A DNA stretch of 64,000 bases from the NCBI RefSeq assembly GCF_001421515.1, contig NZ_LMKM01000012.1, positions 584,253 through 648,252 on the forward strand. The letters run 5' to 3'. The notes beneath the pieces are model-generated. The model did not search any database, was not told the DNA's origin, and saw only the letters and a list, made by a program, of their open reading frames with translations. Of this stretch, positions 63,503 to 64,000 are shown piece by piece (positions within the stretch are counted from its first letter, which is position 1; the number at the start of each line of letters is the position of its first letter). The position numbers and the translations under genes were made by a program. This DNA comes from Pedobacter sp. Leaf216. Lineage in GTDB: Bacteria > Bacteroidota > Bacteroidia > Sphingobacteriales > Sphingobacteriaceae.

Positions 63503-64000
63503 GTTATAGTAGTTATTCTGACATTATTAACTAAACAGATCCAAATCCTCTCCAAATTGCCTTTTAAGTTCGGGAACAATATCGTCGATTGTCCATTTCT
63601 TATTAGTATCTACAGTCTTTTTAACCAATTGATATTTTACGTCTAAATCATCTTTATAACCCGTTGGTTCGCAATCCCAAACTTTCTCACTGCACCTTCA
63701 TAAGCCTGTACAGGTGCACCAAAATAATTGGTAATAATGAAATTGTACAGGCCATTTACGATTTTGGCGCTTGGGGTAAATTTATGCTGATGGTATTACC
63801 CGATCGGAAATCAAAAGTATTTATAGGGATATTTCAAATAGAAATCATTACTAATCTTTTCTAAACTATTGACAAATAATTCTTGAATTTCTATTGGCAA
63901 TGTGCACTTCCCCAAATTCAGACCAGTTAAAAGTAGAATTCTAGACCGAGCGCAGCGAGGCTATTAGAAAAACTATTAATTTTAATTGGCAATATGAAAA
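63503..64000. other. Right-edge stretch without an intact gene
   Basis: The minus strand holds remnants of a coding sequence (see 63527-63790). The plus-strand open frame at 63664-63864 shows no protein-like features. The last 140 bases hold only AT-rich DNA and a GAGCGCAGCGAGGC patch. Confidence 0.5.
63527..63790 (-). pseudogene. Decayed coding sequence, two frames
   Basis: Reading from the right, one frame gives QHKFTPSAKIVNGLYNFIIT then NYFGAPVQAYEGAVRKFGIA. It then shifts to another frame giving VWDCEPTGYKDDLDVKYQLV and ends KRQFGEDLDLFS with TAA at 63527-63529. Both have normal amino acid texture but neither is open alone, so one gene with a frameshift and an upstream stop is likely. 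Family unknown. Confidence 0.4.

Noticed and set aside
63664..63864. Plus-strand 66-residue frame
   Set aside because: It is antisense to the better protein-like remnants on the minus strand and has no start context.

Overview
The window looks like a chromosomal segment of a Bacteroidota species, most probably from the Pedobacter / Sphingobacteriaceae group. The DNA is AT-rich. Most genes lack a Shine-Dalgarno sequence, several have a TAnnTTTG-type -7 promoter box, and the gene content is typical of that group: a SusC-like TonB receptor, a plug-domain protein with macroglobulin-like repeats, DUF5687 and DUF4350/DUF4129 proteins, LytTR two-component genes, and a SAM-II riboswitch ahead of metK. 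The assignment rests on gene content and style, not on a database comparison. No tRNA, rRNA, prophage or CRISPR array was found.

Layout. 1-5.3 kb: the N-terminal part of purD, a 2,4-dienoyl-CoA reductase / enoyl-CoA isomerase pair for unsaturated fatty acid breakdown, and a large exported plug-domain protein. 5.3-6.0 kb is a gene-free stretch with a 114-bp direct repeat. 6.0-10.8 kb: dcd, then a same-strand group of a phosphopantetheinyl transferase, lipB, a serine hydrolase and an SGNH lipase, followed by two small membrane proteins. 10.8-17.8 kb: an RDD protein divergent from a SpoIIM / membrane protein / DUF4129 / DUF4350 / MoxR / DUF58 operon. 18.0-26.2 kb: a nucleoid-associated protein, a TlpA-like thioredoxin, a His/Cys-rich small protein with a TonB receptor, a metalloprotease lipoprotein, and an old-yellow-enzyme / aldo-keto reductase / DoxX group. 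26.4-29.3 kb: a YtrA-type GntR-controlled ABC transporter operon with a clear operator. 29.4-33.7 kb: assorted metabolic and hypothetical genes.

33.7-36.0 kb is the most unusual part. A tandem array of long foldback repeat units has been interrupted by an IS110-family (IS1111-like) element. The uninterrupted neighbouring repeat shows exactly where the element landed: at a CT dinucleotide, now present on both sides. The element's long noncoding segment carries a near copy of its own left junction, which makes it a candidate guide (bridge/seek) RNA.

36.0-43.4 kb: an OmpA lipoprotein, an ABC exporter pair, rarA, a VOC protein, an MFS transporter and a methyltransferase. 43.4-48.5 kb: a 133-bp tandem duplication that copies the 3' end of hisS, hisS itself, and a LytS/LytTR two-component system followed by a small membrane protein and a membrane-anchored LytTR protein. 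The anchored protein looks like a chimera of its neighbours. 48.7-53.4 kb: SUI1/YciH, a lipid kinase, metK with its riboswitch and terminator, ExbD, Cu/Zn superoxide dismutase and a conserved small protein. 53.4-58.8 kb: an EamA exporter, an mdaB/ygiN-like quinone redox pair with a divergent LysR regulator, and a multi-PAS histidine kinase. 58.9-63.5 kb: hutU and hutH, divergent from a LysR regulator. The right edge holds what looks like a decayed reading frame.
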